From DATILL01 sp035476575 (GTDB lineage: Bacteria > Actinomycetota > Actinomycetes > Mycobacteriales > JACQDL01), in NCBI GenBank assembly GCA_035476575.1, contig DATILL010000096.1, positions 1-64,000 on the forward strand: DNA of 64,000 bases, given 5' to 3'. Both the position numbers and the translations under genes were made by a program. Each line of letters starts with the position of its first letter. The first letter of the stretch is position 1. The notes under the pieces are model-generated. The model ran no database searches. It was given only the letters and a program-made list of their open reading frames with translations, and was not told the origin of the DNA. Positions 22,807 through 31,768 of the stretch are shown here, piece after piece.

Positions 22807-25722
22807 CTACGTGGTAGCGGCCTCGAGATCGGCCAGCCGGGCGCGCAGGTTCGCGGCCGTGACATCTTCAGCGGCCGGTACGCCGAGATCGAAGAGGATG
22901 TCCAGAGCCTGCTGCCAGTGGCGACGGGCGTGGTTGGCGCGATTTAGCGCATGGTAGGCGTGGGCCAGGCAGTCCAGTGCGCGCGCCTGGTCTGGTCGAT
23001 GGTTGACGGTGCGGGCGATGTGGAGGGCGAGCCGGCCGTGGATGAGCGCGCGGTCGGGATGGCCTGTCCCGCAGTCGGCGCGGCTAAGGCCGAGTTGGGC
23101 TTCGAACTGCCAGTTGCTGCTGCCGGCCGAGCGGGCGAGATCGAGGACATGCTGGTAGCAGTCGCGCGCCGGCCCGTAGCGACCCAGCGCCAGATAGATA
23201 CAGCCGAGGACGCCTAGCGCGGCGAGTTCGCCTATTAGATAGCCGGCGGCCCTGGCCAGCTGCAGTGCCCGGGTCTGGCACTCGATCGCCAGCGCGTACC
23301 GGCCCTGTGCCATGTGGACGAAGCCAAGGCCGTTCAACGCGCCGGCTTCTCCGACCGGGTTGCCGGTCGCGCGGGCCAACTCCAGCCCACGAGTCAGGCA
23401 GTTGGTCGCCGGCTCGTACCGGCCCTGCGCGCCGTGGGCCCAGCCGAGGCCTGTCAAGGCGTCCAGTTCAGCTGAGGCGTTGCCGTTCGCCTCAGCGAGC
23501 TTCACCGCGTGGGCGTAGCAGTCGAGTGCCCGGTCATACCGGCCCTGTGGATGGTAGACGTATCCAAGCCCGATCAGGATGTCGACTTCATCGGCGGTGT
23601 TGTTGGTCGAGCGGGCCAGCTCGGCCGCCCGGGCGAGGTATCTGGTCGCCAACCTGTACCTGCTCTGTCCGTGGTGGACGTATCCAAGGCCGGTCAGCGC
23701 GGCGCCTTCGGCCGCCGGATCGCCTATGGCGTGGGCCAGTTCCACGGCTCGGAGGAAGCAGTCGGCCCCAGCAGCGGACCGACCCTGTATGTGGTGGGTC
23801 CAGCCGAGATGGGTGAGCGCGGCGAGCTCGGCCGGTCGGTCGCCATCGGTTCCGGCCAGTCTCAGGGCGGCCCCGTGCAGGGCCTCTGCCGCAGAGTAAG
23901 CGCCGCGGACCCGCAGGTGTCGGTGTAGGACGGCGGACTGCCAGGTGGTGTGGGCGTGTTGGCCGCCGGCTGCGGCGTGATGTGCGGTGGCGAGCAGGTT
24001 GGCCAGCTCGGCGTCCAGCCACGCCAGCGCGACCGCCTGGTCAGCCAGCTCACGGGCGGTGCCAGTGCCCGGTGGCGCAGCCCGTGGCGGCCGGATCTGG
24101 GACGGGTATGCCAGATCGGCAGCGGCCAAGGCGGTCCGGGCGTAGTGCCCGTACAGCCGGAGCAGGGCGGCCGTGGCGACCGCCTGGGTGGCCGAGCGCC
24201 GGGTGCTGGCGTAGGCGCGGGTCAGATCGTGGAAGCGGTATCGGCCAGGAGCCGGTTGGTCGAGAAGGTTGACGTTTTCCAGGCCGGCGAGCAGCCGGCC
24301 GGCGGCGCCGGGAGTGCCGTCGAACAGAGCGGCCGCGGCGTAGGGCTCGAACTCCAGGCCGGGATGCAGACCAAGCTTAGCGAACGCCAGCTGCTGCTCG
24401 GCGGGCAACTGCTGGAAGGACACCTCCAGGGCCGCCAGTACGCTGCGGTCCCCGTCGTCGAGCACGTCAAGCCGGCTGCAGTAGGCGGGTCTGCGCAGCA
24501 GCTCCAGGTCACGCGCCGCCTCGAGTTGGCGCAACAGCGCGCGCTCGTCGAGGTGCTTGTCGGCCTTCAGGCGGGCGGCGGCGATGCGGATCGCCAGCGG
24601 CAGCAGCCCGCACAGCCGCACGATGCCTTGGACGGTCTGCCCGTCGCCGTGAACCTGTTCCCCGACGATGGTGCGGAACAGCTGGATGGCTTCGGGCAGC
24701 GGGAGACTGTCCAGGGTGACATGATCGGCGTCATCCAGGCTGGCCAGCCGTCGGCGGCTGGTGACAAGTGCGCGGCAGGTCGGTGCGCAGGGAAGCAGCG
24801 ACCGGACCTGCGCATCGTCGCGAGCGTCGTCCAGCACTATCAGCACCCGCCGGTGGGCGGTGAGAGTGCGGTACAGCCCGACGCGTGCTTGGGCGCCCGG
24901 GGGGATCTGTGCGCCGGGCACCCCAAGTCCGCGCAGCAGCGCTTCCAGTGCGTCGCCGGGGTCGGTGGGGGTTCGGCCGCTGCAGCCATGCAGATCCACA
25001 AACAGGCAGCCGTCCGGGTACCGGTTGTCGGCGGTGAGGCGTTGAGCGGCGCGCACAGCCAGCGCGGTCTTCCCGATGCCGGCCATGCCGGCCACTATGG
25101 AGACAATCGGCGCTCCCGCGTCACCACGAGGCTCTACCAGCTGGGCGAGCTGCCGCTCCCGACCGGTGAAGTGTCGGGCGGCCGCCGGAAGCTGGTTCGG
25201 TACCGGGCAGATCGCCGGCAAGAGTGGGGCCTGCGCGGCGGCTGCGGCGTGCAGAGCGTCGTCCAACGCGGTCAGCTCGAGGACCAGCTTGCCGATGTCC
25301 GCGAGGGCCTCACGGTGCCGCAACCGGCGGTACTGGCATCGCCCAAACAGTGCAAGATCGGCCGGCAGGTCGGCCTCGGTCGGCATGCTGGCGCGATCGG
25401 TTAGCACCGGGATGATGCGTACCCCGGCCGCCAATGCCTCCACCAGTTCACGTCGCACCCAGTCGGCCGGGTCGTCGATCCGCCTCCGACCATCGGGACC
25501 GGCCGCGGTCAGCCACCGGACGCCGATCACCGCCAAAACCGCCCGCGCCTGCCGCACCCGGTCGAGCAGTTGCACCGCGAAGTCAGCCCCGGCGGTGATG
25601 GACTCGCTGTCCAGGAACACGGTCGCAGGGCCGAAACGGCGGGACAGCTCCGCGTACAGCAGTGCTCCGTAGCCGCCACTGTCCTCGCCGCGATAGTTGA
25701 TGAACACGCCACCGTGCACCAC
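22807..25722 (-). CDS. TIR-NB-ARC-TPR STAND protein
   Basis: 971 aa. TIR domain ~4-150 ('GVFINYRGEDS', 'FLDSESITAG', Glu92 in 'WVRRELVEAL'); NB-ARC ~185-450 with P-loop GMAGIGKT at 212-219, Walker B VLIVLDD at 291-297, 'LVTSRRRL' and 'CGLLPLAIRIAA' (GLPLA) motifs; winged-helix with 'FHDLTRAYA'; then at least eight TPR-like 40-residue repeats ~590-950. GTG at 25722 has GGGAGG six bases upstream. TIR domains of such proteins usually hydrolyse NAD on activation, as antiphage effectors; TPRs would be the sensor. It lies 114 bases downstream of a five-gene same-strand operon. Confidence 0.85.
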   Translation of the reverse strand: MVHGGVFINYRGEDSGGYGALLYAELSRRFGPATVFLDSESITAGADFAVQLLDRVRQARAVLAVIGVRWLTAAGPDGRRRIDDPADWVRRELVEALAAGVRIIPVLTDRASMPTEADLPADLALFGRCQYRRLRHREALADIGKLVLELTALDDALHAAAAAQAPLLPAICPVPNQLPAAARHFTGRERQLAQLVEPRGDAGAPIVSIVAGMAGIGKTALAVRAAQRLTADNRYPDGCLFVDLHGCSGRTPTDPGDALEALLRGLGVPGAQIPPGAQARVGLYRTLTAHRRVLIVLDDARDDAQVRSLLPCAPTCRALVTSRRRLASLDDADHVTLDSLPLPEAIQLFRTIVGEQVHGDGQTVQGIVRLCGLLPLAIRIAAARLKADKHLDERALLRQLEAARDLELLRRPAYCSRLDVLDDGDRSVLAALEVSFQQLPAEQQLAFAKLGLHPGLEFEPYAAAALFDGTPGAAGRLLAGLENVNLLDQPAPGRYRFHDLTRAYASTRRSATQAVATAALLRLYGHYARTALAAADLAYPSQIRPPRAAPPGTGTARELADQAVALAWLDAELANLLATAHHAAAGGQHAHTTWQSAVLHRHLRVRGAYSAAEALHGAALRLAGTDGDRPAELAALTHLGWTHHIQGRSAAGADCFLRAVELAHAIGDPAAEGAALTGLGYVHHGQSRYRLATRYLARAAELARSTNNTADEVDILIGLGYVYHPQGRYDRALDCYAHAVKLAEANGNASAELDALTGLGWAHGAQGRYEPATNCLTRGLELARATGNPVGEAGALNGLGFVHMAQGRYALAIECQTRALQLARAAGYLIGELAALGVLGCIYLALGRYGPARDCYQHVLDLARSAGSSNWQFEAQLGLSRADCGTGHPDRALIHGRLALHIARTVNHRPDQARALDCLAHAYHALNRANHARRHWQQALDILFDLGVPAAEDVTAANLRARLADLEAATT

Positions 25723-25836
25723 GATCGACCTCCCGCGGTACGCGCCACACTTCCCGCAGCCTGGGTGGGAAGCCCGGCAAGTGTCTTCTCGCGCACATGG
25801 CGCCGGACGACAGACAGCCTGAGCGGCGGAGCCTCG

Positions 25837-27189
25837 TCAGTTGGCGGGCGCGCCGTCGTCCGGTGGACCGGCATGGCTGGCCGCTCGGACCTGACCACGA
25901 AGCGCCAGTAGGGCTGCCTTGTGGCGGGCGCGGGCGTCGGCGACGTCACACCGCCGCAGCACATCGCGGGTGGCGTTCAGAACCGTCAGGCGCGGCCGAG
26001 GCTCCTCGATCCCGATGAAGGTCGTGCGCGACGACGCGTCGGGCTGGCTGACGAAGCGCGGGGCGACCTCGCCGGCACGGCCGTGGGTGTCGCGCTCGTG
26101 CAGGATCCCGATCCATGCATGGTCGAGGTGCGCCTGTGCGCGCCCTACGATCTCGTCGAGGAGCCGCTGGGCGTCATGGGCGGCCATGGCGTACTGCGTG
26201 ATCGCCTCGGTGCTGTCGGCCACCAGCTCGTCGCGGCTGCGCTCGGCCAGGTCGAGTTCGTGCCCCACCGTGGCGGCGCGATCTGCGAATGGGTTGTGGT
26301 GAATGACCGTGACCGCGATCGCCGACAGGCTCAGGAGCAGGAGCAGAAGCGCGACCGCGCCAGGCGGCGTGTCGAGCGAGACACCCGGGGGGGCATTCCG
26401 GGCACGGTTGACCGCCCAGATGCCCAGTGTCGCCAGTACCAGGGTGGCGAAGGCCACGGCTGGCCACCACTGCGGCCAGGGCAGATCCTCCTGTGATGAT
26501 CGGGTCTCCGGAACCGGCGGCTTCCGGGTGAAAAACGCGCGCAGCCGTGCCCTGAAGCGAATCCGTTCCGGTCGCCGCTCTGTGTGGTATCGGCCGCGGA
26601 GTGCGGCCCGGGCGACAAGGTGGCCGGCGGCGAGCAGCGCCGTGGCCAGGACGACGCCAGGGATGAGGGAGAAGTAGAAGATCGGGTTGCGTGGGCTCGC
26701 CGCCGCGTTGACGAACTTGAGGAAGACGCGGGAAAAGAACGCGGTATCGTAAGCGGCCGCCGCCAACACTGTCGGAATCAGGCACACTCGGACCCACCTC
26801 GGCCGGTGTCGGCGGTCTTCCGCGCCATCCTTGCGGTGCTCGTCCCGCACCGTCGCCTGCCGCTCGTGGGCGTTCCCCAACCGGCGGGCCGCAACGAAGC
26901 TGTCCAGCGCGTGCAGGACAGTGGTGACGCGGCCTTCCTGGCGCAGCAGTTCGGCGGCGGCCTGCTCGACCGGGACGCGGAACGCTAGTAACTCCGCCTC
27001 GGCCTCGGTCAACGCACGGTGCAGCGCGGCCGCCTCGGCGTTCGTCAATTGCTGCACCGGGTACTGCTTGCGATCTCGGGACTGACCGCTGCACGGCGTC
27101 AGTCCCGGTGCCGAAGGTGGGCACCCGTCCGGTGGGTGGTACTGGCCGTTCAATGGCCTGCCGATGATCTGCAGCCCGTCATCTGTCAT
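25837..27189 (-). CDS. multi-pass membrane protein with coiled-coil end, unknown
   Basis: 450 aa. A soluble N-terminal region with an Ala/Glu-rich helix (~45-100), then hydrophobic helices at about 135-155, 170-195, 240-262 and 280-300, then a long helical cytosolic tail (~315-440) rich in Ala/Glu/Arg suggesting coiled coil. I do not recognise a family. Fifth gene of the SARP-led set; 34 bases separate it from the lipoprotein gene. A membrane partner of the preceding lipoprotein is a reasonable inference. Confidence 0.6.
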   Translation of the reverse strand: MTDDGLQIIGRPLNGQYHPPDGCPPSAPGLTPCSGQSRDRKQYPVQQLTNAEAAALHRALTEAEAELLAFRVPVEQAAAELLRQEGRVTTVLHALDSFVAARRLGNAHERQATVRDEHRKDGAEDRRHRPRWVRVCLIPTVLAAAAYDTAFFSRVFLKFVNAAASPRNPIFYFSLIPGVVLATALLAAGHLVARAALRGRYHTERRPERIRFRARLRAFFTRKPPVPETRSSQEDLPWPQWWPAVAFATLVLATLGIWAVNRARNAPPGVSLDTPPGAVALLLLLLSLSAIAVTVIHHNPFADRAATVGHELDLAERSRDELVADSTEAITQYAMAAHDAQRLLDEIVGRAQAHLDHAWIGILHERDTHGRAGEVAPRFVSQPDASSRTTFIGIEEPRPRLTVLNATRDVLRRCDVADARARHKAALLALRGQVRAASHAGPPDDGAPAN

Positions 27190-27223
27190 CTGTCGACTCC
27201 CAGTCGATGATCATCAGCGATCC

Positions 27224-28486
27224 TCACCGACCCGCCGGGATGGCACGGATGTCCACTCGGCGGGTGCATTGCTGGCCGACCTCGTTCGGCCGGCGGCCTA
27301 CGTACTGCGGTGGGCAGTGCGGCGCGATGCCCTCGTGGCCTCGGGCCGTGATCCGAGTGACTCCGCTCCGCAACAGCACCGCAGCCACGGCGTCCGCCCT
27401 GTCCTGTGCCAGCCGCAGATTGTCGGCTGGGGTGCTCTCGGCCTGTGTGTAGCCGTCGACCGTCACAGACGCGGCGCCCAGCTTCCGGATCTGCACAGCC
27501 ACCTGGGCCAGGCGTATCACGCCCTGGGTGCTGATGTGCGCGTCGTTCCGGTTGAAGAGCTGGTCGGAGTCGACCGGGAATACGACCCCTCCGTCCGGTC
27601 CGCGAACGCCGGTGTCCCAGCGCGGGAACGCCACGACGGGGTCGGTCGGGACTGCGGCGGCCGACTCGGCAGAGCCGGTCGGGTCGTCCCGCGGGGAGAC
27701 AGCATCGGTGGATACCGTGCAGGTAGCATGCAGTTGTCCGCACAGCCCGGTCCACAGCGCGCCGAGCCAGCTCAACTGCAGTGTCGATGGTTGGCGCTGC
27801 CCGGATGCCGGATGGCCGACTCCGATCATAGTCACGGCCACGCCGGTCAGGTCGAGCTTCCGGTACCTAGTCCGGCACCGCGCCTTGATCTCGTCGATCA
27901 CCCGGTCGTTGCCGATCCCGGCGTGGGTGAGGCCGGCACATCCGGTGGTGGCAAGGCCGTCGGTGGCGATCTCAATTCGTTTGGCGCCCTTGCCTGCGGC
28001 CATGTTCTGGCTGCCAATGGTGAGCGCACCATACGGATCGGAACCTCCCGCCAGCGGGGCCGCCAGGCCCGCCCGAGACAGGTCGTCGTGCAGGCAGGTC
28101 GACGCTGAGGCCCGGTCGTCGTTCTGGTTGTCGGGGTTCGGGCTGCCTCGGTCGGTCCTGAGTTTGTCGGCGAACCAGTGCACCGTGGCCGCAGTGCCGT
28201 CGAACGCCCCGATGGACACGACGTCGCCACGCCCGATCGCGGCATCAACCGACGCCTTGAGGGTGGATACGTAGTCGGGCGCCAGAGAGTTCGGGCCGGC
28301 TGGACGCCAGGTGGAATTCGATCGGTCGATGAGGATCACCAACCGGCCGGCCGAGTCCGCGGTCGCCGCAGACATCCAAGCGCACCGGTCCCCCGGCGGC
28401 GGCGACTGGGAGAGGAACAGCCCGCAGCCGGACAGCATGGCGACGGTCGGCAGGTAGGCGAGAAGGGCTGGGATCCGGGTCTTCAT
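27224..28486 (-). CDS. lipoprotein with vWA-like and OmpA-like domains
   Basis: 420 aa. Signal peptide with lipobox LSGC at ~19-22. Residues ~48-230 look like a von Willebrand A fold: a MIDAS-type DRSNS (DxSxS) after strand 'RLVILI', and a later 'TDGLATTGC' strand. Residues ~300-415 resemble an OmpA/MotB peptidoglycan-binding domain ('SVTVDGYTQAE...RADAVAAVLL'), although the usual Asp after 'GYT' is Gln. Such a protein would sit outside the membrane, tethered to lipid and peptidoglycan. Ten bases from the gene upstream. Function unknown. Confidence 0.7.
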   Translation of the reverse strand: MKTRIPALLAYLPTVAMLSGCGLFLSQSPPPGDRCAWMSAATADSAGRLVILIDRSNSTWRPAGPNSLAPDYVSTLKASVDAAIGRGDVVSIGAFDGTAATVHWFADKLRTDRGSPNPDNQNDDRASASTCLHDDLSRAGLAAPLAGGSDPYGALTIGSQNMAAGKGAKRIEIATDGLATTGCAGLTHAGIGNDRVIDEIKARCRTRYRKLDLTGVAVTMIGVGHPASGQRQPSTLQLSWLGALWTGLCGQLHATCTVSTDAVSPRDDPTGSAESAAAVPTDPVVAFPRWDTGVRGPDGGVVFPVDSDQLFNRNDAHISTQGVIRLAQVAVQIRKLGAASVTVDGYTQAESTPADNLRLAQDRADAVAAVLLRSGVTRITARGHEGIAPHCPPQYVGRRPNEVGQQCTRRVDIRAIPAGR

Positions 28487-28496
28487 CAGGCACGCC

Positions 28497-29360
28497 CTAG
28501 CCTGCGGTGCTACCCGGCGTGCCGGCGTCGGCCGTCATGTCCGGCGGGTTGATCCCTAACATGTGCTGCATGCCGCGCAGCGCAGTGTCGTACGCGGTGG
28601 TGAACTCGTACAGGCCGAGATGCGCGTGGGCGTTGCTGGCGTCCCTCAGCACCGCCGCGAGGTCGTAGGCGGCCTCCTTGCGCTCATCGGTCAGGCGCCT
28701 GACAACATCAGCGTACTCGGCATCGACCAGCCTCGCGGCGTGCACTGCGATGAACCTGTCGTCGCCATCGTACTTTTTTACCAGATCCCGCCAGCGGGCG
28801 AGCAGGTCGTCGATGATGTCGATCCGGCGGCGCTCGACCCGGAGCCGCAGGTCCATGCCTACGAGCCGCTCCCACTCCGGAAGCTGACCGGACAGCACCC
28901 GCTCGTCGGCGGTGACCCGGACCGACGGCTGGCAGGAGACCACCCCATCCTCCTCGTCATGGCACCAGCCAGCACCCAGCGCATCGTTCATCGCGTTCTC
29001 CGCCGCCTCCGCGTGGTGCGGCAGGAAGCGCCGGCCGACCGTCCAGATCTTGCGCTGCACGGTGAGCCGGTCACTGTCCACATAGGTGTCGACCCGCTGC
29101 TCCAGGGTGGCTGCGCTCAACCCGCGCGCCGAGAACACGATCTCGACGTGCGCCACGAAGTCGAAGACGCCGCCGTCGGCGGGCACCCGGATCGGCTCCT
29201 CGAGACTCCGGCACACCGACACCGACGTCATGGCCGACGCTGGCGCCGGCATGTCGGCCACGATGCCCATGCGCCGGCCACGGACCCAGGCTCTGACCCT
29301 GGCCCAGAATCCATGCTGCGGCGCTGCGCCCGGCGAGGTTGCGCTACTTGGCGTGGTCAT
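28497..29360 (-). CDS. unknown protein, possibly SPFH/band-7-like
   Basis: 287 aa. After a basic N-terminus (~20-31), a beta-rich segment ('VPADGGVFDFVAHVEIVFSARG', read here as 51-72 region) has the look of the start of an SPFH/prohibitin domain, followed by alternating strand and helix and a long helical region with many charged residues (~170-260). There is no strong transmembrane helix. Overlaps the upstream 806-aa gene by 17 bases, so translation is coupled. The SPFH suggestion is weak and based on pattern only. Confidence 0.55.
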   Translation of the reverse strand: MTTPSSATSPGAAPQHGFWARVRAWVRGRRMGIVADMPAPASAMTSVSVCRSLEEPIRVPADGGVFDFVAHVEIVFSARGLSAATLEQRVDTYVDSDRLTVQRKIWTVGRRFLPHHAEAAENAMNDALGAGWCHDEEDGVVSCQPSVRVTADERVLSGQLPEWERLVGMDLRLRVERRRIDIIDDLLARWRDLVKKYDGDDRFIAVHAARLVDAEYADVVRRLTDERKEAAYDLAAVLRDASNAHAHLGLYEFTTAYDTALRGMQHMLGINPPDMTADAGTPGSTAG

Positions 29361-31764
29361 CGTTATTTCCCTTCAGCATTGTCAGCAGCCGCCGCATGAC
29401 CGACAGGTCGGCATCGTCAATCCAGATCCGTTCGAGGTGGTGGAGAGCGCGGACCCGCAGCGGGGGCACGGCCCACAGGTCGAAGGCGAACCGCACTGCG
29501 GCCTCCTCCAGTTCATCCCTGCCGTCAGCGCGGACGAGCCAGAGGCGCTGCATGTCCCACGCGCGCATGGCGGTCACGGCCTCGGCGAGCGCTGCCCGCC
29601 AAAGGCGGAGGAGCTGGCGGCGGACGTCGTCGCAGCGCGCCAGGCAGAGCAGCGCCGGCCACGCGTCGTTGGGCGAGGGCGCCCGCCGATGGGCGAGGAA
29701 GATGGTGGTACGGGCGGCGTGCACCCGCAGGGACGGGTTCCCGTCGCCGGCCCATTCGTCCAGCGCATTGACCAGAATAGTCCCGACCTCGGGCTGGTAG
29801 TTCTCGGCGATTGCCTGTGCCACCGACGCAATCCTGTTGAGTTCCGGCTTGCTGGCCACGCACCGGAGACTGACCAGCATGTCGTCGAAGAAGTCGGATC
29901 CCAGGCTGGTGGCATACGCCCGCGCGGCGGCGTCGTTCATGTAGGCGCTGTGAGCGGCGGCCCAGTCCCGAAGCTGGCCGCGCACCCTCCCGACCTGTCC
30001 CGGGTCCTGCGCGGCCAGGAACTCCAGTGCCCAGGACGCGGTCTGACGGTGGCGTTGTACGGGCGAACGCGCCCACGGCTGCAGCAGTTCGCGATATACG
30101 TACCCGTAGTCGTAGGCCGCCAGTTGCCCGGCAGCCTGCGCGGCCCGGAGCCGGACCCGCTCTCGGTGGTCACCGGCCAGTATGGCAAGCCATTGCACCA
30201 GCGGCCGGCGGATCCGGTCGTGTTTGTTCCATGCGACGTCCAGGATTGCGCCGGCCAGGCCGGGATCCACAAGCCGGGGACGCTGCTCCTCCTCGTCCTG
30301 CGGCGGGCCGGTGCCGGCGGCCACGTTCTCGCGCATCTTCGGGTCCAGTAGCACGTTCACCCCACCGTCGAAAACGGTGTCGACTCGCGGTGCCCGGTCG
30401 CCCGGGTCGGAGTCGACGAGCGCGTGCAGGATGCGGTCGGCGTCGAAGACGCTCGTGAGTGGGTGGTCGTAGAACACTGCGTAAGCGATGCGGAACGCCA
30501 CCTTGCGGGTGCGCGCCCTGGCCTGCGCGGACCTCTCCTCGTCCGTGGTCGGGGGCGGCTCGTCCGGCGCGAGCACCTCGACGGCCAGCCGGCGCAGGTT
30601 CGTGGTCAGCAGCTCCAGTGCATCGGCCGGCGGTCGGCTCTGGCGGCGTAGTTCGGCGAGTCTGCGAGCCAGTTCGACAACGTCCTGCGGGGCCGGTCCG
30701 GCGCGCAGGTAGCCTGCGATGTCCTTGTCGGCGACGCATTCCGCGATGTACGCCGTGATGGTGGCCGCAGGCAGGCCGCAGCCCTGCGGCGCACCGTCGG
30801 GATGCCGACGACCCTCGCAGCAGAGCAGGTGCGTCAGGTGCTTGCGCAGCACGGCGACTGCGTCCGGTCGCACGTGGACGAAGGTGAACTCGGCAAGCTC
30901 GTCCACGCCCTCGGGTGGGAGCGGGCCGAGGATGACAAGATACGCGCCAGCCTTGCGGGCCATCGTGCCCGCCGCCCGCAGTGTCCACTGCCGGACCGGT
31001 TCGGCGGAGTCCAGCTCGAGCACGTGCCCGTGCCCGGGCTGCAGGACATCCCGCTGGTTGAGGAACGCCGCGAGCCCGGCGCCCGGGTCCAGGTAGACTT
31101 CCATGATCTTGTCCGGCCCACACCTCTCGGCCAGCAGGCACAGCGCCTCCTGGAAGCGGCCGGTCCGCACGTCGCCGGCGAGATAGATCGCCTTGTGTGT
31201 GTCGAGCCGTTCGGGCCGGCCGTTCTCCGCGGGTGTATTGGCGGCGTGAAGGTCGATGGCCGTGCGCACACCGTCGGGGTCCAGCCCGCCGACCAGAGCC
31301 ACATCCGGTCTTGCGCCGTGGTTGTGCACCGCGCCAATGACCTGCGCCCCGGAGCCGACCGCCATGAGTCCGGAACCACTGCGGATCGACCGGACGCGAG
31401 TCTGGTTCAGGTCGACCCCGGCGAAGCCGGCCACGCGGAAGTTCCGCCGCCATTCCTCGTAGGCCCACCGCTCGTCCGCCGGGGGGCCGCCGTTCTCGTC
31501 GTTCAGCCCCGTCGCACCCTCGTCCGCAGGCGTACCGCCATGCTGGGCGGTCGCCGCTGACCCCGACGCCGGACCGCCGGACGGGTCGTCCGCCCCAACG
31601 TCGCCCTGCGCTGCCGGCGGCCCGGGGCCGTCATGGCCCGGAGCCGAAGCGTTGGTGCCAGGTTCCGTGCCCGCTGCCGATGTACCGGTGCCACGTTCCT
31701 GGCCTGGAGCCGGGTCGCCCGCCGAGTCGACGGGGTACTGGCTGTCCTCCATCGTTGCGTCCAT
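29344..31764 (-). CDS. large protein with degenerate P-loop and HEAT-like helices
   Basis: 806 aa. Residues 1-95 are Gly/Pro/Ala-rich and disordered. Residues ~119-140 carry N-x-T-R-V-R then a GSG-x-MA-x-GSGA motif shared with the SARP protein's tail. Next comes an NTPase-like core: strand 'AIYLAG', then 'GDVRTGR' (197-203) where a Walker A would have GK[ST], so nucleotide hydrolysis is probably lost; further strands 'HVLELDS' and 'AYLVILG' follow in NTPase order. Residues ~450-800 are helical with HEAT-like periodicity. Resembles large actinomycete ATP/GTP-binding-like proteins of conflict loci, but I cannot name a family. Four bases from the SARP gene. Confidence 0.6.
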   Translation of the reverse strand: MDATMEDSQYPVDSAGDPAPGQERGTGTSAAGTEPGTNASAPGHDGPGPPAAQGDVGADDPSGGPASGSAATAQHGGTPADEGATGLNDENGGPPADERWAYEEWRRNFRVAGFAGVDLNQTRVRSIRSGSGLMAVGSGAQVIGAVHNHGARPDVALVGGLDPDGVRTAIDLHAANTPAENGRPERLDTHKAIYLAGDVRTGRFQEALCLLAERCGPDKIMEVYLDPGAGLAAFLNQRDVLQPGHGHVLELDSAEPVRQWTLRAAGTMARKAGAYLVILGPLPPEGVDELAEFTFVHVRPDAVAVLRKHLTHLLCCEGRRHPDGAPQGCGLPAATITAYIAECVADKDIAGYLRAGPAPQDVVELARRLAELRRQSRPPADALELLTTNLRRLAVEVLAPDEPPPTTDEERSAQARARTRKVAFRIAYAVFYDHPLTSVFDADRILHALVDSDPGDRAPRVDTVFDGGVNVLLDPKMRENVAAGTGPPQDEEEQRPRLVDPGLAGAILDVAWNKHDRIRRPLVQWLAILAGDHRERVRLRAAQAAGQLAAYDYGYVYRELLQPWARSPVQRHRQTASWALEFLAAQDPGQVGRVRGQLRDWAAAHSAYMNDAAARAYATSLGSDFFDDMLVSLRCVASKPELNRIASVAQAIAENYQPEVGTILVNALDEWAGDGNPSLRVHAARTTIFLAHRRAPSPNDAWPALLCLARCDDVRRQLLRLWRAALAEAVTAMRAWDMQRLWLVRADGRDELEEAAVRFAFDLWAVPPLRVRALHHLERIWIDDADLSVMRRLLTMLKGNNDDHAK

Positions 31765-31768
31765 TCGC

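Noticed and set aside
23950..25404. 484-codon plus-strand frame opposite the TIR-NB-ARC gene
   Set aside because: Shadow frame; the minus strand has complete TIR and NB-ARC motifs.
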